Assembly (NCBI RefSeq): GCF_000184345.1 | Contig: NC_017583.1 | Span: 496,001-560,000 of the forward strand | DNA from: Spirochaeta thermophila DSM 6578 | GTDB lineage: Bacteria > Spirochaetota > Spirochaetia > Winmispirales > Winmispiraceae | Direction: 5' to 3' | Length of the DNA stretch: 64,000 nucleotides | In this document: one piece after another, positions 44,724 to 52,954 of the stretch | Position numbering within the stretch: position 1 is the stretch's first letter | Layout of the letters: every line of letters starts with the position of its first letter | Notes under the pieces: generated by a model | Seen by the model: only the letters and a program-made list of their open reading frames with translations | Databases searched by the model: none | What the model was told of the DNA's origin: nothing | Program-made: the position numbers and the translations under genes

Positions 44724-46010
44724 ATGCAAGGACGGATCATCGCGGGATCCTTCCTGAGGGATCCCGGCAAGAAGGTGCTCGCAGGCGTGACGATGCTCTT
44801 CGCCTCGGCGCTCGTCTCGTTGCTCCTCAATCTCACGATGGACATCGGGGACAAGATGGCGAGGGAGCTCTCCTCCTATGGGGCGAATCTGCTCGTCACC
44901 CCCCGTACGCGCTCCACGGGTCTCAGGATAGGGAGCGTGGCATACAATCCGTTTGAGGAGGAGGCATTCCTCGAAGAGTCCGACCTCCCTAAGATCAAGA
45001 GTATCTTCTGGCGGCACAACATCACCGCCTTCGCCCCCTTCCTCGAGAGTACGGCCGCACTGTCGAACGGGGCTTCGGTGCCCCTGGTCGGCACCTACTT
45101 CTACAGGTCGATACCGGTCCCGGGTGGGAGGACCTTCTCCACGGGGGTGAAGACCCTCTACCGCTTCTGGGAGGTGGAAGGGAGGTTCCCGGAGGACGAG
45201 GCGGAGACGGTGGAGGTGCTGGTCGGGACGTCCCTCGCGCGTCGGCTCGGGGTCCGGCCTGGGGAGGTCCTCACACTGGAGGATGGTGGATCACTCCTGG
45301 TCACGGGCATCCTGGCATCGGGAGGGGAGGAGGACGAGATGATTCTCGCTCCGCTCTCCTTTGTACAGCGACATGGAGGCCTCGAGGGAAAGGTCTCCTA
45401 CGTGCGGGTGGCGGCCCTCACCACGCCGGAGGATGCCCTTGCGAGGCGGGCGCGGCGGGATCCCGGCTCGCTCACCGATAGGGAGTGGGATCTCTGGTAC
45501 TGCACGGCCTACGTGGGGGCCATCGCATACCAACTGGAGGAGGCGATTCCGGATGCCCGGGTCTCGCCCGTCTGGCAGGTGGCGGCCGGCCAGGGCGAGA
45601 TCATGACCAAGGTACAGTTCTTCCTCGGGGTGATCACCATCGTGGCCACCATCGCGGCGGCCCTCGGAATCTCCTCCATCATGACCACCGTGGTCCTCGA
45701 GCGGTCGCGGGAGATCGGATTGATGAAGGCCCTGGGCGCACCACGCTTCCTCATCCTCTCCCAGTTCTACGTGGAGGCGGGGGTCATCGGCATCCTGGGA
45801 GGGGCCATGGGCTGGGCATTCGGGTACGGGATGAGCGGAGTGCTCTCCCTGCAGCTCTTCGGAAGAGGGGTGGGGTTCAGACCTGTTGCCATCCCCCTCG
45901 TGCTCCTCACCTCCCTCTTCTGCTCGCTCTTCGGGACATGGTTCCCCTCGCGGTCTTCGCCGGATTCGTCGTCAAGGCCCTCGTCAACCAGCGCAACAGG
46001 ACCGGCGTGA
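44724..46010 (+). CDS. FtsX/MacB-type ABC permease (first)
   Basis: A 428-residue permease with the MacB/FtsX layout: one N-terminal helix (KVLAGVTMLFASALVSLLLNL), a long periplasmic domain (about 45-290) and three C-terminal helices (FFLGVITIVATIAAALGISSIM, EAGVIGILGGAMGWAFGYG, VALIPLVLLTSLFC). SREIGLMKALGA is the ATPase-coupling segment. After TWFPSR the last 19 residues are Ser/Pro/Arg-rich and read like an out-of-frame tail, and the gene overlaps the next by 73 bp. ATG follows GGAGG. It matches the Cj1661-type gene of P19 operons. Confidence 0.85.
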   Translation: MQGRIIAGSFLRDPGKKVLAGVTMLFASALVSLLLNLTMDIGDKMARELSSYGANLLVTPRTRSTGLRIGSVAYNPFEEEAFLEESDLPKIKSIFWRHNITAFAPFLESTAALSNGASVPLVGTYFYRSIPVPGGRTFSTGVKTLYRFWEVEGRFPEDEAETVEVLVGTSLARRLGVRPGEVLTLEDGGSLLVTGILASGGEEDEMILAPLSFVQRHGGLEGKVSYVRVAALTTPEDALARRARRDPGSLTDREWDLWYCTAYVGAIAYQLEEAIPDARVSPVWQVAAGQGEIMTKVQFFLGVITIVATIAAALGISSIMTTVVLERSREIGLMKALGAPRFLILSQFYVEAGVIGILGGAMGWAFGYGMSGVLSLQLFGRGVGFRPVAIPLVLLTSLFCSLFGTWFPSRSSPDSSSRPSSTSATGPA

Positions 46011-47074
46011 TCCTCCTCTCCCTGGTGGTGGGAGCCGCGGTCTTCTCCGCCGTCTCTCTCGTGACGCTCGACGTTCCCGAGAAGATGAGCCGCGAACTGA
46101 GGAACTTCGGGGCGAACGTCCTCATCGTCCCTGCAGAGGGGATGACCGAGGTCCCGGAGGATCGCGTGGGAGAGGTCGTCTCCTCGTTTCCCGGGGAGGC
46201 CCTGGTGGGGTGGAGCCCTCTCCTGTACGGCAAGGTGCGTCTCGATCTGGGCGAGGCGATGCTCGCGGGTGGAAGATTCCCCGACATGAGGAAGGTCTTC
46301 CCCTACTGGCAGGTCGAGGGTTCCTGGATCGGTGTGCCCTTCGACAACCGAAACGTCATGATGGGCTCTCGTCTCGCCGAGGAGATGGAGCTCGAGGTGG
46401 GGGATGAGGTCGTCCTCTACGGCGGGGACCGGGCAACACGATGGCGCATGCGTGTGAAGGGGATCGTCGAGACGGGCGGGGAAGAGGAGCTTCAGCTCTT
46501 CGTGAACATCGAGGTGGCGAGGGCCGTGCTCGACCGGGCCGAGGGCGTGGATCTCGCTGCCCTGAGTGTGGATACCCACGCGGTGGACCTCGAGTCCCAT
46601 CTCGGACGGATCCAGGAGCGATTCCCCGACGTGCAGGTGAAACCCGTCCTGCAGATCGCCCGGTCCGAGGGTGCGGTGCTCGAGAAGGTCCGCGGCCTCT
46701 TCGTGGTGGTGGCGGCGGTGATGATGCTCATCGTGGTCATTTGTGTGATGACCACCCTCATCGCGGTGATCTCGGAGCGTCGGTACGAGATCGCCCTCAT
46801 GCGGGCCATAGGGGCCGAGCTCTCCCATGTGGTGAGGAGGTTCGTCGCGGAACTCCTGGTGCTCTCGTCTTCTGGTGCCCTCGTGGGGGTGGTGCTGGGG
46901 TGGGGGATCGCCCAGTGGATAGGACGTTCGGTGTTCGGCACGTGGATCGATCTCGAGGCGGTGATACTCCCCTCGGCCCTGGTGCTCACCGGTCTGGTGG
47001 CCCTCGTGGCCGCCTTTCCCGCCCTCTGGATCGCGGGCCGAATCGACCCGGCCCGCATCCTCAAGAACGAGTAG
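45938..47074 (+). CDS. FtsX/MacB-type ABC permease (second)
   Basis: A 378-residue permease of the same type: N-terminal helix VILLSLVVGAAVFSAVSLVTL, periplasmic domain (about 50-250), then LFVVVAAVMMLIVVICVMTTLIAVI, ERRYEIALMRAIGA and two further helices. ATG 45938 lies within the first permease gene; no Shine-Dalgarno is clear, so translation is probably coupled. The N-terminal MVPLAVFAGFVVKALVNQRNR is what a relative would have before helix 1. With the ATPase gene it forms an ABC unit that may drive release or transfer of iron, as proposed for P19 systems. Confidence 0.85.
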   Translation: MVPLAVFAGFVVKALVNQRNRTGVILLSLVVGAAVFSAVSLVTLDVPEKMSRELRNFGANVLIVPAEGMTEVPEDRVGEVVSSFPGEALVGWSPLLYGKVRLDLGEAMLAGGRFPDMRKVFPYWQVEGSWIGVPFDNRNVMMGSRLAEEMELEVGDEVVLYGGDRATRWRMRVKGIVETGGEEELQLFVNIEVARAVLDRAEGVDLAALSVDTHAVDLESHLGRIQERFPDVQVKPVLQIARSEGAVLEKVRGLFVVVAAVMMLIVVICVMTTLIAVISERRYEIALMRAIGAELSHVVRRFVAELLVLSSSGALVGVVLGWGIAQWIGRSVFGTWIDLEAVILPSALVLTGLVALVAAFPALWIAGRIDPARILKNE

Positions 47075-47091
47075 ACGTGAGGAGGTGAGAC

Positions 47092-47781
47092 ATGCGTTGC
47101 GTTCTGGAGCTCAAGGATATCACCCGATCGTACGGGTCGATCGATGCCCTCGACCGGCTCTCCCTCCGGGTGGAGGAAGGGGAGTGGCTCGCGATCATGG
47201 GGCCCTCCGGTGCAGGAAAGACCACGCTTCTCAACATACTCGCCCTCCTCGACACTCCCACCTCAGGGGAGTACATCCTCGATGGGAGGAAGACCGCCAG
47301 CCTCTCGGAACACGAACGGGCCGTGCTTCGGAGGGAGAAGATAGGGTTGGTGTTCCAGCAGTTCCATCTGGTACCCTACCTCACCGCCCTGGAGAACGTG
47401 ATGGTCGCCCAGTACTATCACAGTATGGCCGATCGGAGGGAAGCGGAGGCGGTGTTGAGGAAGGTGGGGCTCGGTGAGCGCCTCTCCCACAGGCCGTCCC
47501 AGCTCTCCGGAGGCGAGAAGCAGCGGGTCTGCATCGCCCGTGCACTGGTCAACGAGCCTGCGCTCCTCCTCGCGGACGAGCCCACCGGGAACCTCGACGA
47601 GAGGAACGAGGGGATCGTGCTCGACCTCTTCCGCGCGCTCAAACGGGAGGGGCGGACCATCATCATGGTGACCCACAACCCCAATCTGGCGAAGGAGGCG
47701 GACCGCATCGTGTACCTCAACCACGGCAGGATATCGCCCGTGAATCCCTTTGTGGAGGAGGTGGTGGATGCGCGTCCGTAG
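47092..47781 (+). CDS. ABC ATPase (MacB/LolD type)
   Basis: A 229-residue ATP-binding subunit for the two FtsX-type permeases. It has Walker A GPSGAGKTT (near 38-46), Q-loop VFQQFHLVPYLTALENV, signature LSGGEKQRVCIARAL and Walker B LLLADEPTGNLD, with the switch His in MVTHN. ATG follows GAGGTGAG. It overlaps the FMN-binding lipoprotein gene by 14 bp. Confidence 0.93.
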   Translation: MRCVLELKDITRSYGSIDALDRLSLRVEEGEWLAIMGPSGAGKTTLLNILALLDTPTSGEYILDGRKTASLSEHERAVLRREKIGLVFQQFHLVPYLTALENVMVAQYYHSMADRREAEAVLRKVGLGERLSHRPSQLSGGEKQRVCIARALVNEPALLLADEPTGNLDERNEGIVLDLFRALKREGRTIIMVTHNPNLAKEADRIVYLNHGRISPVNPFVEEVVDARP

Positions 47782-48205
47782 GGCCTTGTCCGCAGTGGTG
47801 GGGGTGCTGCTTCTCACGGCCGCGGGGTGTGGCCCGGAGCGCATCGTGCTCTCGGGCCTTGCGGACGGCCGGTACGAGGTGGTGCTCTCCGATCGCAGGG
47901 TGTACGGCTATGTAGCCTATATGGTGCTGGAGGTGAGAGGTGGACGGATCGCGGCGGTGGAGTACGACGAGCGGAACCCCCGCACCGGTCGTTCGAAGAC
48001 GGGCGATGAAGCGCAGAACCGGGAGATGATGCGTCTGAGCGGGAGGGAATGGGGCGAGGTGGTGGAGGATCTGGAGGGGCTCGTGCTCGGGGCAGGGAGC
48101 GAGCTCAGTCTGGATGCGGTGAGCGGGGCGACGAGGACCTCGGAGGCCTTCCGGGAGGCGCTGCTGAGGGCGCTGGAGGAGGCGCGGGGAGGCGCCTCCG
48201 AGTAA
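47768..48205 (+). CDS. FMN-binding-domain lipoprotein
   Basis: A 145-residue exported flavoprotein candidate. The signal ends LLTAAGC, so Cys20 is probably lipidated. The mature part is an FMN_bind domain: GRYEVVLSDRRVYGYVAYMVLEVRGGRIAAVEYDERN and DAVSGATRTSEAF (near 114-126), whose Thr in SGAT is the site at which ApbE attaches FMN through phosphodiester linkage. It sits at the end of the iron operon, where other P19 operons carry thioredoxin-like proteins, so it may act as the ferric reductase or electron carrier. ATG 47768 overlaps the ATPase stop. No apbE gene is in the window. Confidence 0.85.
   Translation: MRVRRALSAVVGVLLLTAAGCGPERIVLSGLADGRYEVVLSDRRVYGYVAYMVLEVRGGRIAAVEYDERNPRTGRSKTGDEAQNREMMRLSGREWGEVVEDLEGLVLGAGSELSLDAVSGATRTSEAFREALLRALEEARGGASE
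48178..48199 (+). terminator. Hairpin at the end of the iron operon
   Basis: GGAGGCGC, 6-nt loop, GCGCCTCC within the last codons of the FMN-binding gene. There is no T-run, so any termination may need Rho. Confidence 0.35.
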
Positions 48206-48241
48206 CCAGACCGCATTGATCCCCACATGGGCATCGGGGTC

Positions 48242-49114
48242 TCACGATACAGTAGGCTCGAAGAATGAGCCGATTCCGGTGAGGCGTTCCGAGATCTCCC
48301 AGAGGCGGCGGGCATCCTCCTCCCGGTACGACCTGGGGGATGAGGGAATGGGCTTCCCGAACTTCCAGTACTTTCCCCCGATTTCTTCGAAGGGGAGGTC
48401 GCATCCCACCGTTACAATGGACTGAGCAGAGAACTCCGGGCTCACCCCTTTCTTTCGTCTGAAATACCACACGAGTCGTGAGATCGGGGATGTGTGTTTG
48501 AACCCCATGTCGGTGGTGACCAGGCCCGGATCTATCGCACATGCGGTGACAGGAAGTCCCCGGGCCTTCAGTCGCCGCTCGAGCTCATAGACGAAGAGGA
48601 CGTTCGCGAGCTTCGATTGCCCGTAGGCGACCAGCCCCTGATAAAGTGTGAGATTGGGGTTGCGCCAGTGGATACGTCCCTGGGCATGGGAGCCTGAACT
48701 TACCACCAGGATGCGACCTCCGCCAGGAGCCTTTGCACTACGTGGGAGGAGGAGGTGGGTGAGGAGGAAGGGCGCGAGGTGGTTCACCGCGAACTGCACT
48801 TCTATTCCCTCGGGTGAGAGACGCTTTTTGGAGGTGTAGATGCCGGCATTGTGGATGATGAGGTTGAGATAAGGTGCGGAAAGCTTCCCGGCACACTCCC
48901 GGAGTGCTCTCTGGGATGAGAGGTCCACCTCATAGATGGTGAGCCTGGAGGTCTCGCTCCCCCGGGAGGAGAGCCAGTCGATGAGCTCTGCAGTTCGGGC
49001 GGCACTCCGGGCCGTGCCCAGGACGAACCAGCCTCGTGCGAGGAGCTGAGCTACGATGTGTCGCCCGATTCCACCTGTAGCTCCTGTGACAAGGGCGTAC
49101 CGGGTATTGTTCAT
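48242..49114 (-). CDS. Short-chain dehydrogenase (retinol dehydrogenase-like)
   Basis: A 290-residue SDR. Rossmann loop TGATGGIGRHI (near 10-20), acidic DLSS, IIHNAGIYTS in place of NNAG, catalytic Ser in LVVSSGSHAQ and YGQSK (near 167-171). The C-terminal extension and overall layout recall retinol-dehydrogenase/protochlorophyllide-reductase-like SDRs, common in bacteria with unknown substrates. ATG follows CAGGAGGCGC. It is divergent from a second SDR, sharing an AT-rich 144-bp region. Confidence 0.88.
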   Translation of the reverse strand: MNNTRYALVTGATGGIGRHIVAQLLARGWFVLGTARSAARTAELIDWLSSRGSETSRLTIYEVDLSSQRALRECAGKLSAPYLNLIIHNAGIYTSKKRLSPEGIEVQFAVNHLAPFLLTHLLLPRSAKAPGGGRILVVSSGSHAQGRIHWRNPNLTLYQGLVAYGQSKLANVLFVYELERRLKARGLPVTACAIDPGLVTTDMGFKHTSPISRLVWYFRRKKGVSPEFSAQSIVTVGCDLPFEEIGGKYWKFGKPIPSSPRSYREEDARRLWEISERLTGIGSFFEPTVS

Positions 49115-49191
49115 TGCGCCTCCTGTGTGATGGTGTTCATTCTCTCAAGCTTCAGTATAAAACAAAAGAATAAAAAAATCAATTAAAACAC

Positions 49192-49220
49192 TTGACTAAA
49201 ACCCGTATTCATATTACCCT
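49192..49220 (+). promoter_or_regulatory. Promoter of the DltE-like SDR gene
   Basis: TTGACT (49192-49197), 17-bp spacer, TACCCT (49215-49220), in an AT-rich stretch. The TetR-type site follows directly downstream. Confidence 0.5.
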
Positions 49221-49221
49221 C

Positions 49222-49235
49222 TTAAACGAATGTTT
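49222..49235. promoter_or_regulatory. Candidate TetR operator, site 1
   Basis: TTAAACGAATGTTT, with AAAC/GTTT arms, immediately after the -10 of the SDR gene. A matching site lies in front of the nearby tetR gene. Confidence 0.55.
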
Positions 49236-49258
49236 GAAATAACTGATTGGAGAGTGCC

Positions 49259-50101
49259 ATGGCGTATGCTTTTGTGACGGGCGCGAGCAGAGGATTGGGG
49301 CGGGCCTTTGCCGAGGAGCTCGCAAAGCGGGGGTTCGATCTCCTCCTCGTCTCGCTTCCGGGGGAAAGGCTCCCCCAGGTTGCCTCATCCCTGAGGCGAC
49401 GCTACGGCATCGAGGTGGACGTGCTGGAGGGTGACATCACCTGTCCGGAGACTCGTACGCATGTTCGTGAGATCCTCTCCCGCTATGGGAGTCTCACTGT
49501 GGCGGTGAACAATGCGGGCTATGGTCATCCAGGTCCTTTCGATGTGTGGGATGTGGAGGAATGGGAAGTCATGCTCCGGCTCAACGTGGAGGCCACGACC
49601 GCCCTCTCACACCTGGTGCTCCCCTTTCTGGAGAGGGGGCGCCCTTCGTTCCTCCTCAATGTGGCTTCCCTCGCGGGCTTCTTCCCCATGCCGTTCTTCG
49701 GTGTGTACGCCTCGTCGAAAAGCTATGTACTCCACTTCACCCTGGCTCTCGGAGAAGAGCTCAAGGGGAGAGGGATCTCCGTGAGTGTGCTGTGCCCGGG
49801 GGGTGTGCTCACCAATGCCCGCTCGATCGATGAGGTGAGGGCGCAGGGGATCGCAGGGCGGCTCTCGAGTTTTCCCCCTCACAGGGTGGCCTTGTATGCA
49901 CTTGAGGCGCTCTTCAAAGGAAGGCCTCTCATCATCCCGGGATGGTTCAATCGGTTCCTGGTCACGATCGCATCCGTGGTCCCGAAACAGCTCGTGGCCG
50001 TGGTGACGGGCATGCGCTGGCGACCGGTGGCCCACACCATGTTCCACCCCGAGCGGTGTGCATGGAAAAAGAGGGCCCCTCATCCCTCACGAGGGGTATG
50101 A
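49259..50101 (+). CDS. Short-chain dehydrogenase (DltE-like)
   Basis: A 280-residue SDR with the Rossmann loop TGASRGLGRAF (near 7-17), NNAGYGHPG, active-site Ser in LLNVASLAGFFP and YASSKSYV (near 152-159). It resembles the DltE/YciK-like group of unknown substrate. The C-terminal part has a hydrophobic stretch (FLVTIASVVPKQLVAVVTGM) that may touch a membrane. ATG 49259 follows TTGGAGAG; the upstream TTG at 49247 is less likely. Its end overlaps the convergent tetR gene by 22 bp. The shared operator suggests that TetR controls it. Confidence 0.87.
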   Translation: MAYAFVTGASRGLGRAFAEELAKRGFDLLLVSLPGERLPQVASSLRRRYGIEVDVLEGDITCPETRTHVREILSRYGSLTVAVNNAGYGHPGPFDVWDVEEWEVMLRLNVEATTALSHLVLPFLERGRPSFLLNVASLAGFFPMPFFGVYASSKSYVLHFTLALGEELKGRGISVSVLCPGGVLTNARSIDEVRAQGIAGRLSSFPPHRVALYALEALFKGRPLIIPGWFNRFLVTIASVVPKQLVAVVTGMRWRPVAHTMFHPERCAWKKRAPHPSRGV

Positions 50102-50700
50102 TCCTCGGGGATGATTCCCGCACGGGTGAAGAGATCGAAGAGGGTCTTCAGATAGGTCTTCCCGGCCTCTTCGTCGATAGGTCTTCCGAGGATGAGCTCG
50201 AACACCGGGGGAAGGACGAAGGGCATGAAGACCGCACTTGCAATGATGGCAGTGAGATGTCGTCTCTTTTCCTCTGAGAGGTGGGGGTTCGTCTGACCAA
50301 GGATATCGACGAGAGAGTGGAAGAAAATGCGCATCCCCTCTTCCTGGAAGGAGTAGGCAAACTTTCCTTCATTGAAGAGCGAGTGGAGGTGCGCCTGGGT
50401 GAGCCTGGGATAGGTGAATCCGCCTCTGAAGAGCTCTTCGAGCACGCGTCTCAGACGCTCTGCAGGGGGAAGCCCCTCTTCCCTGAGAGCGTCCCGGGCA
50501 TCTTCGAATGAGTTGCGCACCGTGATCCGCATGGCCTCTTCCAGCAACTTGTCTTTTGAGCGAAAATAGTAGTTGATGGCCGCGATGTTCACACCTGCCT
50601 TTTCTGCGATTTTTCGTATGGTGACGTTAGGAAGTCCGTACTCTTCGATGCATTCGATCGTGGCGAGGAGGATACGCTCCTGTGTCGACGGGGTTTCCAC
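50080..50700 (-). CDS. TetR-family transcriptional regulator
   Basis: A 206-residue repressor-type protein. The N-terminal helix-turn-helix ATIECIEEYGLPNVTIRKIAEKAGVNIAAINYYFRSKDKLLEEAM (residues about 13-58) is complete. The C-terminal ligand domain is helical (ERLRRVLEELFRGG, LPPVFELILG). GTG start with GGAGCGTAAAG upstream. The sites TTAAACnnATGTTT at its own promoter and at the SDR promoter are likely targets. The ligand is unknown, possibly a lipid or hydrophobic aldehyde given the SDR neighbours. Confidence 0.88.
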   Translation of the reverse strand: METPSTQERILLATIECIEEYGLPNVTIRKIAEKAGVNIAAINYYFRSKDKLLEEAMRITVRNSFEDARDALREEGLPPAERLRRVLEELFRGGFTYPRLTQAHLHSLFNEGKFAYSFQEEGMRIFFHSLVDILGQTNPHLSEEKRRHLTAIIASAVFMPFVLPPVFELILGRPIDEEAGKTYLKTLFDLFTRAGIIPEDHTPREG

Positions 50701-50716
50701 CTTTACGCTCCTTTGT

Positions 50717-50730
50717 TTTAAACTTATGTT
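50717..50730. promoter_or_regulatory. Candidate TetR operator, site 2
   Basis: TTAAACTTATGTTT, agreeing with site 1 at 12 of 14 positions, between the divergent tetR and peptidase genes. A minus-strand TTGACA (50761-50756) with CAGTAT at 18 bp and a plus-strand TATACT (50730-50735) border it. Confidence 0.55.
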
Positions 50731-50778
50731 TATACTGCCATGTGGCGGGTACGCGTGTCAACGAGAAAAGGAGGCAGT

Positions 50779-52062
50779 ATGGCTTCCCGTGTGATATTCG
50801 AACGCATCGAGGTAAGGCGGATCAAGGCCCTGCTGGAGGAGTGGATACGTCGTTTCCCCTCGCGGCTCGCTGGCACCCCAGGGTGTGATGAGGCCGGAGC
50901 GGCGATCGAAGAGGCCTTCCGGCAGGCAGGGACAAAGGCGTGGAGGGAGTCGTTCGTCTGTAGCCCCGATGCCTTCATGGGCTACCATGTCTACGTCTTC
51001 CTCCTCTACGCGGTGGGGGTGGTCTTTCTCGCCTATGGCTGGCCTGTTGTTGCAGGACTCTGCTTTCTCGTAGGGCTCGCCATGGACCTCGGCGAGTTCG
51101 TGCTCTTCCTCCCTGTGGTGGACAGGTTTTTTCCCCGCCGTGTGTGCAGGAACGTGATCGCCGAGATCCCTGCTGCAGGGGAGGAGCGCCTGGTGGTCTA
51201 CGTGTGCGCGCACCACGATGCAGCCCGCGAGCTCCCCTACCTCAAGCGGAGGCAGGTCCTCTACCCCCTCAAGGTCCTCGGAGGCGAGGCCTTCACCCTT
51301 GGGGCGGCGCTCTGTGCCCTGGGCGTGGGGCTCGGGTGGTGGACCCTCGGGCCGGGGTGGGTGATCTTCTTTGTGCTGGGGATTCCCTTTCTCTTCCAGC
51401 GTGCCACCTTTGTCTTCAGGCACGGGGTGCCGGGGGCGGGCGACAACCTCGTCGCCTGCGCCATGCTGGTGGAGCTCGCCCGGCTCTATGCCCGAAGGCC
51501 ACCACAGTACGTCACGCTCCGCCTCGTGAGCTTCGACGCCGAGGAGTCGGGCCTCCGGGGTTCGGCGGCCTTTGTACGACGGCACCGGGATGAGCTTCAG
51601 GGAACGCCTGTGGTGGTGCTCAACATCGACAGCATCTACCGGAGGGAGGACCTGCAGATCCTCGTCTCCGACATCAACGGGCTGCTTCTCCTCTCCGGCG
51701 AGCTCGCTTCCCGGGTGGCTCGGTGGGCCGAGGAGGCGGGTGTGGGGCTCCCTGTGAGGCGCATGACCTTTGGCGGTGGCGGTACGGATGCCGCCTCGTT
51801 TGCACGCGCAGGCCTTCCGACCATTTCTTTGATCGGGATTGCCAACCGGATGATACGGCGGAGGCTCGTCTACCACACCATGGCCGACCTGCCCCCTGCG
51901 GTGGAGGATGAGGCGGTGAGGGACCTCATGAAGGCGCTTCTCGTGGGTCTCCGGAGGCTTGATGAGGAGGGGTATGCCGTCTATAAGGAAGGGAAGACCG
52001 TGCCGAAAGGAGGACGGGATGAAGGTGCGACTCGTGATAGACGAGGAGGTGTTCGAGGCTGA
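50779..52062 (+). CDS. M28-like metallopeptidase with membrane segments
   Basis: A 427-residue zinc aminopeptidase-type protein. A short N-terminal domain (LEEWIRRFPSRLAGTPGCDEAG) precedes two membrane-helix clusters (about 70-115 and 165-205) inserted in the peptidase fold. Metal-site motifs of family M28 are visible: AHHDA (near 147), GAGDNLVACAMLVELARL (near 223), SFDAEESGLRGS with the catalytic Glu, LNIDSIYR and YHTMADLP. It probably cleaves peptides or a related amide at the membrane. ATG 50779 follows AAGGAGGCAG. It overlaps the cyclophilin-like gene by 44 bp. Confidence 0.83.
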   Translation: MASRVIFERIEVRRIKALLEEWIRRFPSRLAGTPGCDEAGAAIEEAFRQAGTKAWRESFVCSPDAFMGYHVYVFLLYAVGVVFLAYGWPVVAGLCFLVGLAMDLGEFVLFLPVVDRFFPRRVCRNVIAEIPAAGEERLVVYVCAHHDAARELPYLKRRQVLYPLKVLGGEAFTLGAALCALGVGLGWWTLGPGWVIFFVLGIPFLFQRATFVFRHGVPGAGDNLVACAMLVELARLYARRPPQYVTLRLVSFDAEESGLRGSAAFVRRHRDELQGTPVVVLNIDSIYRREDLQILVSDINGLLLLSGELASRVARWAEEAGVGLPVRRMTFGGGGTDAASFARAGLPTISLIGIANRMIRRRLVYHTMADLPPAVEDEAVRDLMKALLVGLRRLDEEGYAVYKEGKTVPKGGRDEGATRDRRGGVRG

Positions 52063-52384
52063 GCTCTTCGATACCCCTCTGGGAAGGGCGATCGCTGCGC
52101 TCCTCCCCGTGGAGGGGAGGGGGGCCTTCTGGGGGAGCGAGATCTATTTCCCCATCGCCCTGAGGAGGTCGCTGGAACGGCCACAGGAGCTCGTGCAGCC
52201 CGGGGATCTCGCCTACTGGCCCGGCGGTCCCTCGTTCTGCATCTTCTGGGGACCCACCCCCATAAGCGGCCCCGGGGAGATACGTCCTGCGAGCGAGGTG
52301 GAGGTCTTCGGGAGAATCACCTCTGACCTGGCCGGCTTCGATCGCGTGAAGCGGCCGGTGGTGCGCGTGGAGCGGGTGGAGTGA
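52019..52384 (+). CDS. Cyclophilin-like fold protein (TM1367-type)
   Basis: A 121-residue protein of the cyclophilin-like family seen in Thermotoga TM1367 and archaea. Typical text: FDTPLGRAIAALLPVEGRGAFWGSEIYFPI, VQPGDLAYWPGGPSFCIFWGPTPIS and EVEVFGRITSD. Peptidyl-prolyl isomerase activity is not certain for this group. ATG 52019 follows AAAGGAGGACGGG and lies within the peptidase gene, so translation is coupled. Confidence 0.85.
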   Translation: MKVRLVIDEEVFEAELFDTPLGRAIAALLPVEGRGAFWGSEIYFPIALRRSLERPQELVQPGDLAYWPGGPSFCIFWGPTPISGPGEIRPASEVEVFGRITSDLAGFDRVKRPVVRVERVE

Positions 52385-52500
52385 TGCTTATCCGTGAGTT
52401 GGTATTTGGTATAATTCTCTTCCCAATCTGGTAACTTATTGACGAGGGGGTAGAAATCTGCTAACGCTATTTTAGGTACATTGAAAAGTGAGAGCAAAGA

Positions 52501-52707
52501 ATGAGTGAACTCAAGAAGGTGATATACAAGGCCCATCGTAAGAATCAACGGGAAAGAATATTGAATGCTGCGGGGAAACTTTTTCTCGAAAAGGGAGTGG
52601 ATAGTGTGAGTATAGAGGCTATTGCCAAGGAAGCAATGATTACAAGGAGAACTATATATCAGTATTTCGATAATAAATTTGAAATAGCACTGTACTGCGC
52701 CCATTAA
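52501..52707 (+). pseudogene. Truncated TetR-family regulator
   Basis: A 68-codon remnant with an intact TetR helix-turn-helix (RERILNAAGKLFLEKGVDSVSIEAIAKEAMITRRTIYQYFDNKFEIALY). It then reads CAH and stops, 19 bp before IS copy 2. No C-terminal ligand domain exists here or beyond the IS, so the rest is lost. The remnant and its upstream 115 bp are AT-rich, unlike the neighbours, which suggests foreign origin. A TATAAT at 52410-52415 and a TTGACG at 52439-52444 lie upstream. Confidence 0.75.
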
Positions 52708-52954
52708 GTCAAGACAAAAAGGGTAGGAGCCTTTTGCGCTGTACTGCTTTTTTTAGTAACCCAACGGGAATCCTGGGCAACAACGCGCTGTAATGTCTGC
52801 TTAGGGTGTCAACGTTACCGTATTCTCATCCGGAATAGTGCTCACAACGGTACAATATGCACGATGGTTCACTCGCGTTCTCTCCAGCACGGCGGTTCTG
52901 TATCCGAACTGGACACACCTTCCCTCAGGATTCCTCAAGGGAACGTGGATACGG

